This document shows, piece by piece, positions 9,962-23,279 of a stretch of DNA of 64,000 bases. Source of the stretch: Isoetes taiwanensis (lineage: Eukaryota > Streptophyta > Lycopodiopsida > Isoetales > Isoetaceae); assembly GCA_021234155.1 (NCBI GenBank), contig JAJEKV010000516.1, positions 62,001-126,000 on the forward strand, read 5' to 3'. Made by a program: the position numbers and the translations under genes. The notes below the pieces were generated by a model that saw nothing but the letters and a program-made list of their open reading frames with translations, was not told where the DNA came from and searched no databases. Within the stretch, counting starts at the first letter, position 1. Every line of letters starts with the position of its first letter.

Positions 9962-11171
9962 GTTCGGCGAGGCGGGTAATTAAAAAAACAACCGTAGTTA
10001 AAATAAAGCTTCCATCCTGACCCGAGTTACTTTTTACTAGGGTAAAACATGGGATGTCCTCTCCTTGTCATACAGTGCATTTTTTTTTTTTTTTGTTTTG
10101 TTGTTTTGCGCACCGGGATATGGAGGAGGGCGCTGCTCCAGCGCAACGTGGATTTACTCCGGCGGGTCTGGCTATGGCAACCGTTTCTTCACGGCGTCTC
10201 TATTCACGCTTTTAGATGAAATCTTCATGCTTTGCAGATCATTTTCATCTTGGTTTTGGCCATATTTGTTGTATTCAAGGTTTTTCAACAGCCCTCTTGC
10301 CGTCAGCGCCTTGAAGGCTTGAATCTTCTTCTTGCGTCTAAGACGGGTTTCATTGCCTTGGGTTTTTGGCTGGTCCTTCCACAGCACAAAGAAGGCAGTT
10401 TTATTTTCTAAATATGGGGCCTTTCTGCTCCTAGAAAAGGAATCCTTAAGTTCTTTCTTGAAGAAGCTATTTTGGCACAGGAAATATTTGCTGATTATGT
10501 TCTGTGGAAGAAAGGGTATGTCATGAACTTAGGTCTTGAATATGGGTGTGGCATGACGCCTGTGAAAGAGCGGCGAGCCTGGACATCGTGATTGTTATTT
10601 CTGCTTTGAAGGGACACAAGCTGGTCTTTCGATGTAAGATGTGTAGAAGGGTCTTTTCTTTTGAAACGCTTGACAGGTTTTCTTGTTATAGTATAAGGGC
10701 CAAACCAGTGATTTTTCTCTGCCGTGGTAGGAGTTGCACAGCTTTTTATTTCAGATGGGCAGTGTGATGGTCAACTTCAGATTCAAGCATTATTGGTTTA
10801 CAATGAGCAGGTTTTTACATGTGCCCTTTTCACACTATCATGTTTTAAGAAATCAGCAATCGAGCATGCTGGGAGAGAAAGAGGGCGGCTACATATTGAT
10901 GTGGGAACTGCGTTTAAGGTATTTTGTGCATAAAAAAGTACGTTATGTATTTGTAACTTCTATATAATACATTTCGTTTTTTTATTTTTTCAGTCTTATT
11001 GATATATGATGGAAGATGCAGAAGATAGTGCTCATTAAAGGTCATCTATGCGGGTTGACAAATTCACTTAGTAAGTGCTAGTTGTTAAAAAAATCCCTCT
11101 GTTTGATGCAGAAGTCTCAGGGGGATGCTTGAGCATTGGGTCCGTCAAATGCTTTTGGTTTTATTTTCTCA
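9962..11171 (+). other. Probable 5' leader and leader intron of the POWERDRESS-like gene
   Basis: This stretch lies between the G-box block and the first recognisable codons at 11,172. It contains an upstream ORF of 31 codons starting at 10,120 (MEEGAAPAQRGF...) and stopping at 10,213-10,215, and a T-run near 10,080. No protein similarity is visible. A spliced 5' leader is likely but no boundaries can be fixed without transcripts. Confidence 0.35.
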
Positions 11172-14100
11172 ATGCCGACAGATTATGTTCCATCTCGCGA
11201 CAGGCAGCCACATGTTAGAGAGATGAGATATGACCGAGGAGAAAGGGATAGAAGTGTCTTAGGAAAGAGAGACTGGCACAGAACATCCCCTTTTGGATCA
11301 TTTGAGAGGTCTGGAAGCCTTGCTCCTGTCAATGGTGCCTCATTGGGACCCCCCAGCAAACGACGCCCTCCAGGTATTTAATATAGATAAGTTAAGAAAG
11401 TGTGTACAGTTAACATGTTCTTCTAGATTCTTATTTTGGGATTCATGTTTTTGGATTGAAGGTGGTCGTCATGGGTTTTCAAGCGAGAATGGTCGATATA
11501 ATAGGGAATATGGGAGGTCGTCAGAATTGCCTTCAATGTTTGGTCCCCATTATCCTGAAAGAGTTGCTTCAATCACAGATGTGAAAGAGGCTCATATCCT
11601 TTGGCAGGGGAATGGATCACTTTATGCAGGTAACCCTGTGTTTGATGATAGTGATAAACACCTCACAGAGCGGAGTATACTGTCTAGAGATGGCAGGGAG
11701 ATGCCTAGCCATTCTCACTTTTATCATGCTGATGCTGACAGGCCTTTTACCAATTCTTCCTCTTCTGCTTATTCGCCCAATTTGGACAGCAACAAGGGGA
11801 TGGAATTACGAGGCTGGCATGCTTTGTACAGACAGGATCGGGAGCCCAAAGATAAAGTCATCAGATCAGAATGCAGTGAGAAAAACCTCAAGCAAAGGTT
11901 GACCCTCCTTTGGATTGGAGTGCACAAAATCATGACATAGAGGGCAGATTAGACAGATATGGCAGTAGTGCAGGGTGACTCTAGCATGACATCTTGGCTT
12001 AATTATTCAGATTTTTCCTCTAGCAGTGTGGATTGGAACTCCAAAGAAGCACTTCCTTCAGTGACATCATCGTCACTGGTAGGAGTCTGAAAAGCGGTCA
12101 CCGGAATCATTCTGAGCGAGCGTCCACACAAATCTGTTTACTAGTAGCTTAGAAAAGCCAACTGAAGAGAAGGTGTAAGCCCCCAAGCCTAGACCTACGC
12201 CTTGGCTGGGGACAAGGTTTAGCCAAGTATGAAAAGAAGAAAGTTGAAGGCAGTGACGAACCTTGTAATAGCATTGATGGGGCAAAAATGATATTCCATG
12301 GAAATGGAAGATAGAGCCATTGAATCATCAGGTGCATTTCAATCGTCTGATAATGGTGAGCATTTGAAACCATTGATATGGTTGGTTGAACTTTTTATTT
12401 GATTTGTTTGAGGGAATGTTTGTTTATCATTTTCGTGTGTATTTATCTTTGTTTGGTTGTGATGGTGCTGCTTAAAGTTCTGTTGTCTGTATGTTGTAGC
12501 AGATACTACGTTATTTCCATTGAACATTTTCTCACTTCTGATTCCTGGAATCCTGAAACATTAGATAACTGTAAAAGCAAGGTAGGGTGACTTGGCTGTT
12601 TGCATTCTATTGTGGATATTTATGTAGTGTGGCTTGGATTGTGGCAAATGCAGGTTCTACATCTCCTGTGTTTTTTGACCACCGGCCTGGCATAACCAAC
12701 ATGGTAGAGCTGGAAGGCTTTAAATTAGAGGAACATAATAAGGACACTCCTCTGGCTGTTCTTGAGTTCAGGCAGTGATTTCTTGGTTCCTCAGTTGAAG
12801 CACCTGAAGCATCTCCTATGCAAGATGTTTTGGAAGAAGTAGAAGCAGTGAAGGATATCATACAATCTGAGCAAGGAGCCTTAACAGAACCGAAATTGAT
12901 ATCTGATCTACAAGTGATAACGTCATTTCCTCAAGTTGCAGAAGTTGCAGAAGTTGTAGAAGTTGCTACATTTGAATCTGATGATTCAATACAGGAGATT
13001 CCCAACTCAGAAGCTACAGCTTGTATTGGCATTGCAGGTGAACTTTCAAAGGAGATGGTATTGCTCAAGATAGAGAAGGTTGAGTCTGAGATAGACCTAG
13101 CAGAAAAGGAGCTGCTGAAGTTTGAGAAAGTTGGAGTAGCTAATTATGTTCCCACAGAGGATTGTGTAGAAAATGATGGTGTTGAAGACATGAAAAAATT
13201 GATGAAGGTTGTAAGTCGCCCTTCCAACAACTTGATTCTGGAGCTATAGATGTAGTTCCTGCTGACCAGCTTCAGAACGATCTGAAAAGAATGAACATCA
13301 AATATGGCCTGCAGCAGGGAGTTACGTCCATGGTATTCCGTTGGTACTCGAGAACCAGGAACTGGCGGCTAAGGCAAGTAAGGCTCTTGCTCATTTGGTG
13401 AAAATGGATGAAAAGGAACAGAAGTGCTGGGAATCTTATACGAGTCTCACAGACACTCCAGTTTGGAAAGCTAATCAAGAGACTCATAACAGAATAAAGA
13501 AGAATATGCAAGGAAGGCTGGCAGAAGAAAAAGATTTTTTGCAATTCAAGGTGAAATTGCTTGCCTTGAAGTATAAAATGATTAAACAACTTGAAAATCT
13601 TGAGCAGAGCAGTGCCAACCATAAGAGAGAACGTTCAAAAATGCTTCGGAAGTCTGAGACAGAAAATAAAATTGGATTATCATCAACTAATCAGCGGTTT
13701 CAGCACGTTTGAAACTTTCATCACGGGTGATCATTCGATGCTTTCAGGTAAGACATCTCTTTACTGTTCTAAAGCACTGAAAGTGGCATGGGCGGGTGTT
13801 GTTTTTGTGCTCTAATAACATATCATCTGACTGCGAAATTGCAGGCCATCTGTAATGCTTGGAAATGTAAAATGTCTAATTCAATGTTTTGAAAATATAA
13901 GACATTCAGTGTTGTACTTTATGCAAGAAATGATTTAAAAAAAGCTGATATATTTCCTTTTCTGTACAGGTTTCACTAAGCATGATGCAATGACAGAGGA
14001 GGAAAGCTCTGCCTTGAAGAAGGTGATTGACTTACCAGTAACCAAATTGAGAGATTCACTAAGGATGCCAGCTATGGTTCTTGATCCAAAGGAAGGGAAG

Positions 14101-17100
14101 TCCCAATGCTTTATAACAACAAATGCACTTGTTGAGGACCCTGTTGTATTTGAGAAGGAAAGGAAGGGCATAAATCCTTGGACAGCAGAGGAGACACAAA
14201 TTTTTTTAGAAAAGTTTGCTGTGTATAGCAAGAACTTTAAAAGATAGCATCATTTTTAGAGCACAAAACAACAGGTGATTGTGTAGAATTCTATTATCGC
14301 AACAAAAACACGAAGACTTTGAGAAGCTAAGCCGAAGGCAACAGTTGAAAAAAACGGCACTACACGCACAAATGCTTACTTAGCGGAAGTTGTAGCAGGT
14401 TCAAAGATCTCTCTGCCGATGCAGCCAGTGAGACCCTTGGAGGTCAGGCACTTTCGTCTGCCTGTTACAGTAAGGTTATGAGAACGAGTGCCATATCTGA
14501 TGATGTATTAGAGAACGCCAGTGTTCTGAAGTCCATAATGGCAAGGGAGAGCAAACAATCTAGTCCGCCTGCTGTGACATCTGGTGCTGTATCAGGTGCA
14601 ATTACAGGTCTTTGTAATTTAAGTAAGGATGTGGGTCCTTTCCGTGCAAGCAGGGAGAGGCCCTCTAAAACTTTTTCAGCTTGTAAGGAAAATTGCACAA
14701 AGCCAAAGGGGATCGTGGTTCCCATACACGGAGAGATAACACAAAAATAGCAAGCGATGATGCAGAGTCTCAATGGACTGACAGTGAAAGGGAACTTTTT
14801 ACCAAAGCTGTAGTACTTTTTGGCAAGGATTTCAAGAGTATTGCATTACATGTTGGATCAAAAACACAGGGACAATGCAAAACCTTTTATAGCAAGACTC
14901 GCAAACGCCTTGGTCTTGACTCTCTTGTCTTACAGTGCCAGTCTAGTCTGCAAGATGCGGCAGTTCCAAGCTTTGATGATGTAAAAACTCTAACCTCCGA
15001 TGATATGGAAGGGGTAGAGTTTGCTGATAAGGAGATGGACACAACTGATCACGCCCAGCCTGTTTCACGAGATGTAGATGCCAATGTATTTCAAGCAAAT
15101 GTTCAAAATGAGCAGTGCAAATTTTCAGCATCAGAAGAGATACTACGTACTGATGAAGTGTTTGAGCAGATGGAGTCCCCAGCTGCTGTGCAACAATCTG
15201 GGGATATTGTTGTTTCTAGCTCAGAGCAGATATATGTTAGCATCAGAATTCAGCGCAGAAGTTAACGCAACTTAAGAGTCCAAATGCTGAAGATACAGAA
15301 AACTCTGTTTCGCCTGATGAAGAATGTATCTCGAGCACGGCAGAAAAAATATGCAGTTTTGACTTTGGATTGAGCACAGGAACTACAGCTGACGCAATGC
15401 CTGTGCATTCCTTTGCAGTTTCTGATGCCAGTTCAATGTCTCATGGGAGTGAAAGTCATGAGAGAAGTGACAGTGCTGAACTGAACATAAAAAGATAGAA
15501 AGGAGTCTGAAGCAGGTATAGGTGAAGATAATTTGGATGTGAAGCCCTTGCCTCAAAGGGTCAGTTTCAGAGTCTGCAGTCAGACATTCAACAGGCAAAT
15601 CTAAAGCACCAACCCAGAATGTGAAGACAAGCAGCAGCACTGGTAGTACAAAGTCCCAAATAAATCCACAGGTAAATTCAATAAAGACACATGAAGCTGG
15701 AATATATCAACAGAGTCTCCTGCAGCAACTAAACTCACCATCTGTCCTGCAGGCCCTACAGTTCTTGCAGCAGCCACAACAGCAACAGCAGCAGCAGAAA
15801 CCAAAAGTGCCATCAATTTCTAAAACACAAATGCAGAACCAGGAGGTCCAGAACCAACTGCTTCTGTATTTCCAGCAAGCTGCCATTTATCAGCAACAGC
15901 AGCAGCAGCAGCAGCAGTTTCAGCACCAACAGTTACAGGATCAAGTCATTCAGCAGATTCAAAAGCTGCAGCAGCAGCAGCAACCATCTCAGCAGTTTCT
16001 CCATCAGCAGCAGCTTTTACTTCAAGGAGTTCACAGTAGGACACTTCCTCCTCAAGCAGTGCAACATCTTCAGAAAATGATGGCTACTTATCAACTTCCG
16101 CCAGTTTCTCCCACCCCAGATGTACAGAAGCAAATGCAGCAGCATCAAACTAACCAACTATCTCAAACATTGCCACAACAACAAGAGTTCTCATATCAAC
16201 AGCCTAAGAAGTCTTCTCAACCTCGTGATGCACAGCTTCAGCAGCAACAGCATGTGTCATTTGATCAGCATCAGCTTCAAAGTTTCTTACAGCAACAGCA
16301 CATTGCACAGTTTTTACAGTGCCAATCATCTACCCATGCACTTACACGACCCAAATCTGCAGTATTGTCTCAGCAAAACCATCCTTATGGAACACAGCTC
16401 GTTGGCTACAAGGTTGATGAACAATTCTGTCAAACAGGACAGCCATTCTCAGTTATGAAATCTGCATCACAACAATCTGCGTGTGGTAAAGAGGCTCTGG
16501 TAAGTATGAGAGGAAATTCAAAGGTTCTGTTGTCTACAGACGAAGTATCCCAACAAGTGCAAACAAGTCCACAGTTGATCACACCGTTACTTAAGTCTGA
16601 GCCATATGATTTAACAGAAGCTCGAACAAGTGATATTAAGCTTTTTGGTCAATCACTTCTCTCACAACCAGCATCTAATGCTGTAAATTGCATTTCAAGG
16701 GCATCTTCAAGTTTATCGCAGCAAGATCAGGGCTGTGGGTCTGGTGCATTTGCGTATTCAAATGGAGTGCCAAATGCAATTTCTGGGGAGTCCTGTGTAG
16801 GTTTTGGGAGACCAACTCCTCCAGCAGTTGTTGCTGATGGTGGTCCCCTCTCTCTGGCACTGCAGTTCTTGAATCTAGGGTTCTGGTATACTAACTTGAA
16901 TGGTCTTCATAGCGGGAGCGGGTCTGGAGTAACTGAGGTGCAAAATGCTCAGGAAGTAGAAACGTGCAGAAATGAAGCGAGATCTTCAAGATAGTGAACA
17001 TCCAAGGTTTTTGTCCAAGGAAGCAGCTTCATGTAGGCCTCGGGTTCAGACATCTCCATCTCATCATCACACACTGGATGAGAATAAAGCAGTTGATCCA

Positions 17101-17586
17101 CATTTGCAAAGAGTATCCTGTGATGCTAAAAATGGTTTATCTCATACAAGTAGAGTAGATAATGTAAATTTGATTACCAAAGGTTCAGATGCGGATCGTA
17201 TCATCTCCAGGAAACATATTTGAGACAAAGTCCATGGCATCTCAAGCATTGAAGTCAGTTGACACCATGATGCAACAAGATTGGTCAAATGGTTCTAAAC
17301 ATTCAGAGGACGTCCTCTTTTGGAAAAGCTACCGTAGGGATATGTTGATTGATGCTGTAAAAGAAGCGCATTGGCACGTCAAAGTGGCTCTGAGATTCTG
17401 CAGCACATGCCTTTGCCATCTCAAATTTTGCAAGTTACTGGTCAAACTGACAATTGGGGTTCTTTGGGAGAGATTACGGCCTCCAATGTTTCATTACCTG
17501 CTACCCAGAGGAACATAGGATATCTTCCATCTGCCACAGAAAATGTAAGACATACAGATGCTAGGGGCTCTGATGCCAATGGCTGA
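11172..17586 (+). CDS. PWR: POWERDRESS-like SANT co-repressor (NCoR/SMRT-type), frames interrupted
   Basis: This encodes a nuclear SANT-domain protein of the plant POWERDRESS family, which works with the histone deacetylase HDA9 in Arabidopsis. In order: the N-terminus MPTDYVPSRDRQPH (11,172); GGRHGFSSENG after an intron (11,374-11,461); the family motif RLGWGQGLAKYEKKKVEG (about 12,195-12,250); an intron at 12,356-12,653; a helical stretch with ESEIDLAEKELLKFE (about 13,080); an intron at 13,748-13,969; RMPAMVLD and the first SANT domain INPWTAEETQIFLEKF (about 14,170-14,322); the second SANT domain SQWTDSERELFTKAVVLFG (about 14,767-14,925); a glutamine-rich region (15,700-16,330); and the C-terminal motifs DIKLFGQSLL (about 16,635) and GFW (about 16,881). 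The start was chosen because its first residues resemble the family N-terminus. Frames change near 11,890, 13,220, 14,247 and 14,320, among other places, and an in-frame TGA occurs near 12,776. Introns are kept, so this is not a retrocopy. It is either a live gene with sequence errors or a duplicated pseudogene. Confidence 0.85.
15700..16330 (+). repeat. CAG/CAA-rich polyglutamine-coding region
   Basis: Within the longest open frame of the POWERDRESS-like gene (15,621-16,994), CAG and CAA codons dominate. Pure or nearly pure glutamine runs lie at about 15,777-15,800, 15,892-15,916 and 15,970-15,990, and glutamine-rich sequence continues to about 16,330. The CAG runs are candidates for length polymorphism. 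Glutamine-rich regions often mediate co-regulator contacts, but no specific partner can be read from the sequence. Confidence 0.9.
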
Positions 17587-18308
17587 GACATCTGTATGCA
17601 TGGGCAAGGCATTTCCTTGTCCATTGTATCAATATATGTTCATTGATTTTTTCCTCCTTTTTGTGCCATATTGATTTTCTGACCCCCTCAAACCTCCTGT
17701 AAAAGGGAGGGGTTCAAGTTGTAGCAACAGCAAAACAATCTGAACTCACTTATTGGAGTGAGGTAGAAAACAGAGGCTTGTGATGGGAGCGTTCTTCTGT
17801 CCACAGATTTTGTATTGTAGACATGCCGAGACATGGCTCCTTTGTCAACATTTTGATTGACTTCCAGGTCTCATGTATTTGTACCTGTGCATATACAGTT
17901 CAAGTGCATTTGCTTACTTTCTGACTACCGATGTTCATGGTATTCTTCTATGAAGCAACGACATTGCAGCCCAAACATAATTAGTATATTACTAATCTTG
18001 AAAATGGATCGATTTACAAGTCATTGCAGTCCAAACATAATTAGCGTGATATATAATGATCGATAGACTAAATGATGAAGCCCGCACACCTATGTGCTAA
18101 ACGAGCCTCACGTACTCTAGCTTCGTGTGCAAATAAGCCTGACATATTTGTTGCTGTTGCCTACTATAACATCAAATCTTCTTAGAACGATCTACGAAGA
18201 TTGCACGATGTTGTAAGATATGTGAAGCGAGTGAATCTTGGCCATTGGATTGAAGCAATTAAATCTTGGCCATTGGATCATAAGTAGCTACGCTGTCTAA
18301 AAGATTAG
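17587..18308. other. 3' flank of the POWERDRESS-like gene
   Basis: No ORF of note. It probably holds the 3' untranslated region. I could not identify a convincing polyadenylation signal. The sentence-like segment AATCTTGGCCATTGGAT recurs at about 18,233 and 18,263. Confidence 0.4.
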
Positions 18309-18541
18309 CCATCCAATCGGATGGCCAATCTCGCCCGTCCAATCTAGGCTTTGATACATGACATAGCTTACACTATAACTTTATAATATTAGAAGATTTA
18401 GAAGATTTAGATCTTGGGCGTCCAATTGGATGACCAATCTCGTCTATCTAATCTAGGGTTTGATACATGACATAACTTACGCTATAACTTTATGATACGA
18501 GAAGATAATATCTCCTTTTTTTTTTTTTTTTTTTTTTTTTT
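18309..18541 (+). repeat. Two-copy tandem repeat followed by a T26 tract
   Basis: A unit of about 110 bases is repeated twice, starting at about 18,309 and 18,418. Shared text includes TGATACATGACATA and ACTATAACTTTAT / GCTATAACTTTAT. It is followed by 26 T residues (18,516-18,541). The T tract could be the reversed poly-A of a minus-strand insertion, but no element body is recognisable. Confidence 0.7.
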
Positions 18542-18846
18542 ATATAGTTATATGATTTATCGGTAATGCGGATCATAATCATCTTCTGGCCTATATGATC
18601 TTTTTCATGTTTCTTATCCTCTTCTTGTCTATTCATGCTTCATCTTTAGGGTGATTTTTCACTTAGCTCTTGTAATGTTTACCTATCCCCATAATTATAA
18701 AATTACCCCTTTGGCTCTTTTGCTTTAATTTTGATGATCTTTTTCCCTTATTTAGTTTTTTAATTTTTCCTTTACTTTCTTCTTCTTTTTTCGAGTAGTC
18801 TCTTCCTTAGGGTTATGTCTGCGTTCTCCGCTTTGTAGCTCTCACG

Positions 18847-19335
18847 ATGGCTGCCGATGTGTCCTTAACCGTTCTCTCTCTGCCAGCCCTTGTACGGTGG
18901 CTGCATGCTTCTTGGGCAGTGATTCTCCAGCTAGGTAAGTTTATAAACTGGGTTCTTCTACATGTTTTGTTCTTCTACTGTGAGGGCTTCCTCTTTTCGG
19001 CCATATCTTGGAAGCTATGCTCTGAAGTTTGCATGGGAAGGAAGAAGGGCGGCTTCAATAAAGCCACATTGATCAGGATGGAGGAAGAAAAGTTGAAAGC
19101 TGAAAAAAGGAAAAAGATATTTGATTACCACAGGCCTGCGAAAATCCCTGGATCAGCCATGAACCCTATCAATCTTGAAGGTGCAGCCAGTTCTCCTCAA
19201 GTTGCAGCAGACCCCATTTCGGTTCCTATATCTGTTCCATGCTCTCCAATTAGTGTGGATCTGGCTCCAGCAATAGTTCTTATTGCCCCTACTGTCCCTG
19301 CTCCTGGAGTTGTGCTGGGCGAATCTTCTCTTAAG
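18847..19335 (+). CDS. Possible first exon of an unidentified gene
   Basis: An open frame runs from an ATG at 18,847 through a second in-frame ATG at 19,033 to a plausible GT donor after 19,335 (CTTAAG|GTTAAA). From the second ATG the protein is lysine-rich with a probable short coiled coil (RMEEEKLKAEKRKKIFDYHR), followed by proline/valine/alanine-rich sequence. The first 62 residues are hydrophobic and may be untranslated. An acceptor, TTCTGTTGCAG, lies near 20,597-20,607, but no convincing second exon follows. I do not recognise the family. It could be a plant gene fragment or the ORF1 of an unknown retroelement. Confidence 0.3.
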
Positions 19336-21304
19336 GTTAAAAAAAATCTCCTGGCCCATGATCAAGCCCTATCCATTTTAATAGCCTTCTTTCTTCCCCT
19401 TTTTTTCTTTTGTTTATTTAATCCTCTGTCATCTTTAGGTTTCTCTCTAAGTGGGTTTTTAATTTGCTGCTCCTCAGATATTTCCTCTAATTTGATCTTC
19501 TGATCTTCTAGGTTTAGATCTGATAATGGCATTCTTTTAGTTAATATTTTCCTGTGTTCTTTCTTATTTCTCCTTTAAATGTTTCCCCAACTTCTGTGTC
19601 ATCTTTTGTAACCTTGTGGAATTTAGTGCCCTTGTGTCTCTGCCTTAGTTTTTCCAGTCTAAATTGCTATCTTGTGCACTGGCTTGTCTCATAGTTCTCT
19701 AGTTTAGTATTGACATGTTCACATTTGTCTCTTATCAGTCTTCATAATGTAGATTGAGTTCATTCAAATTTTATCCTGATTTATGTAGCCAGCCAATTTC
19801 GTTTGTATTTCCTTCTTTTAACAATATGGGTTAAATTCTGTTATGTTAGATATTTAAATGGGTTAATTTTTCTCAGGAGAGTTTTAACATTATCTATATT
19901 GCTAATTGCTTATCCTTAAAATCGTTTATCCTGTTAGATAGGTGATGTTCATATGTTCATGTGTCCTTTGTTTTCCATATTCTCTTGTATTTCTTTCTCT
20001 GTTTATTTCCTTTGACACTTCCTTAAAGTTTAATTATCGTGATCCTCTATATTTTTGTACCATTTGTATAGGGTTTATACTGTTCTAATTTTCCACCGTG
20101 GCTGTCTTTTGTAGATCTGGCTCTTATATGATTCTACCTTAAATTCTTTAATTCTTATATTGCCTTATATTGCTTATCCTTAAATTCTTTAATCCCGATA
20201 GATTGTTTATTATTCATGTCCTTCGCTTTTCATTTTTTCTTGTATTTCTTTCTATGTTATTTATATGCTGCTCAGATCATCACCCGGTTCTTTAGGAATT
20301 CAAGTTCACTGTTTATGACTGGCCTGATATTTGTTCATGTCCTTCTTGTTGCTTATCTTCGTAATTATGTTCTTATCTACATTAAACTTTCATGTTATGC
20401 TGCTGCAAACGTGGCCTTGGTCTTATTTTTCAGTTTGCCTTCTGTTTTTAACTTGCTAGAGCTAGATCAGTGTTCCTTGTTGTTCTCTTTTGTTGTTTTT
20501 TAAAAATATGCTGTGGTGAAAGGCGTTAAGCTGGATGTGTTCAATGCTTACCTGTAATGGCTTTAGCAGTTACCCATTAGGCTAACTTGCTTCTGGTTCT
20601 GTTGCAGGTAACCGAACTCATCCCTCCTGGTGGTTTTTTATGAAATTCAGTGAGCAGAATCTACTGCTCAAATCTTCAAGATTTTTCGGAAGTTGGCCGC
20701 TGGGAGTCATCTTTGAACTCTTTTGGTTTTTAGTTTCTTGGTGCTGTGCCATACCACTTAATGTGGTTTAAATCTTAAACATCTTTGAAGTTCTGCTTTT
20801 GTCACTTCTATATCTTTCTAAGTTTTGAACAGATATACTTGCTCTAGTAACATTTTCTATATTAATTGCACGTTTTGGTTTTAGTGACATTCCACCTTTT
20901 TGCTTTAATATAAGAAAACTATTGTCTTCATTTATCTATTGTCTTCATTCCCTTTTGTCATCTTATCCTTTTTATCTTGTTGGTTTTTGTTGTTGCTTTG
21001 GTTCTTAATATGTTGTTTTCTTAGTATTTATCTCTACTTTAACTTGTGTCCTTTTTTCCCTCTGTATTTTTGTACTGCTATGTTTTAACGTAAAATTGTT
21101 TCCCTTTGCTTGTTCCCGTCTGCTGATCTTCTTGGATCTTTTTGTCCGGTAGTATGGTTCTTTTCTAAAGTTTATATTTTTTTTGCTCTCAAATCAAGGC
21201 CTAGTTTAGACGTACACCTAGTCTTTACTAGGACTGCACTTGAAAAGTCTTTCTGTTCCAAATATTTGGTCTTTAAGGCTTAGGTCTGTTTTTAACAGAT
21301 GGGG
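19336..21304 (+). other. T-rich block with an internal diverged duplication
   Basis: About 2 kb with strong T enrichment on the plus strand and no conserved ORF. Two similar segments lie at about 19,905-20,000 and 20,168-20,265. Both contain GCTTATCCTTAAA and then CTTGTATTTCTTTCT in the same order. It may be a long intron of the preceding exon or the untranslated end of an unknown element. Confidence 0.45.
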
Positions 21305-23279
21305 TTTTTTTTTTTTTTTTAGGGTAAGAGTATATATTATTAATATATAAAAATTTACATAGGAAGTCCCCAAATGGGATTGATGGAAAGAATTATCACA
21401 AAGGGTAACTCGTAAGTGGCAAGGATTGTACTAAGAACTACCACTCCAATCTTCCCTAACCCCGGGTTACTATAGGAAAAACCATCTTCATCCGGGCTTA
21501 GATACTATATGGAGTTAGCGACTGTTCCAAGCAACAAGAACTTTAGGAGAAACCCCACGAAGGCGAAGATCCTCCATCCAAAGATCCCGATAGATGCCGG
21601 ATAGGTCATAACCCCCCATCGCATTAATCGTTTAAATCCAAATCCCATTACATTTGAAAAATGAATAGAATCCCCTTTATCGCCAATTCTATCCAAGTTC
21701 TTGTTATAATTGCGGCCAAACTTCTGTGGTGGGCCAAGGCCATGAGGGCCACCTCCATGTTGAAGCTGCCTCAGATCCTTATTCTGAAGCGGCCGGGTCC
21801 TCCAAGAGCTACACCGCATCGGTGTTTCCAAATACACCACAATGATATATTGGTTAAAAAGTGAGTTGAATAATATCGCACCTATATCGACTAGAATGGC
21901 CGCCATGATAGCGGCACACACAAGCCCAATAATTGGACAAACCCACCTCCGAAGTCTCCTACAATTGGACAAAAGAAAAGATGGTCCATTGTCTCGGCGC
22001 TCCACATCCTAGAGGGCGTAGATCATGTTGAACAACACCTTTGTTTGGCCCGGCCATGTCATAGTGTATACTCCTTCTTGTAGACTGGATCCAACGAAAA
22101 GAATTGGATCTTTTTGGAACATAAGGAGGCCCAAGACTTTGTCAATAGACCCTTGGTTTACGCTGATCCAATCCCAACCTTTCTCTGACCTTCAATGGGG
22201 GACCGTGGCATTAACAATCCATACAACTTTTTGACTTTATATTCTGCCCCATCCCCACACAACCACCTATCTTCTTCCCCTACAATACCGAGAGACCGTG
22301 CATTGCCCACATTCTCCATAATTTTCCTAAAGACCTTCCTATCACCTTCCCCCAACACGGAACTATAGCTTTAAACCTTGTCCAAGTAATCCATCTACCA
22401 TTTTCCCATAATGCCCAACCTTACTTAATTCTCGGTAAAGACGCCATTTAGTAAACACTTGTGGGTGTACAAGTGCAAGAGGGAGCGCATCCCTCTCCCA
22501 AATCCTAGTGTTCCAAAAATATACTCGGCCCCCGGCCTCCCAATGAGCATCCGCTATATTAAAGAGACTCTCGCACATCCCGCCAAGCTTCTAATATCTT
22601 CCTCATTCTTTGGGGAAGTACCTCACCCATTGAGAATTCATGAAAGTAGGAGCTAATCTCATCTCTAGGGGTAGAAGGTTCCCCTTTTATCTTACCCCTG
22701 ATTGCCCGATGCTTGACAAAAGCAATAGCTGGGGATGCATCCCCTGAATAGCCCTCCGGACAAACTTGTTTTGCGGAACCTTCCCCTGGACCATTGGGTC
22801 TTTACATCCCAATCCCCATCCTTCCTATGCAACTGACTATCGAAAAGGCACATATTCGTGGTAAACCATGCAACCCTATGAGAAGCTATCTTGCCATTCG
22901 GTGTGGTGAATGTGATGAATTCAAAATTATGATTACTATTGAATTTTAAAAGCGGTTGGACTATCGCCCCATACAATTCCATATAATATATGTGAAAAGA
23001 ATACGTGTGGCGTTAGGTTTCAACAATTCAAATGCAATGATTGACACACGTGGGATATTTTGGAAAGTATATCAAATATGGAGATTTTGCGATATATAAA
23101 AATGGATTGTGAGGGCCGGTTGTTGTTTTTGGGTATGGTAGCGGTTATGTTCTGGATTGATAGAACTATCCCCATAGTGGACAAGGACTTACAAGACAAA
23201 TCTTGCTAGACATTTGAATTAAGAATATATATTTTTGACCTTTTTGGATGAATTTTAGAATGATTACTAATACTTGGTC

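Noticed and set aside
10120-10215. Start codon of the co-repressor at 10,120
   Set aside because: The frame stops after 31 codons and does not resemble the family N-terminus, whereas 11,172 does. It is kept only as an upstream ORF.
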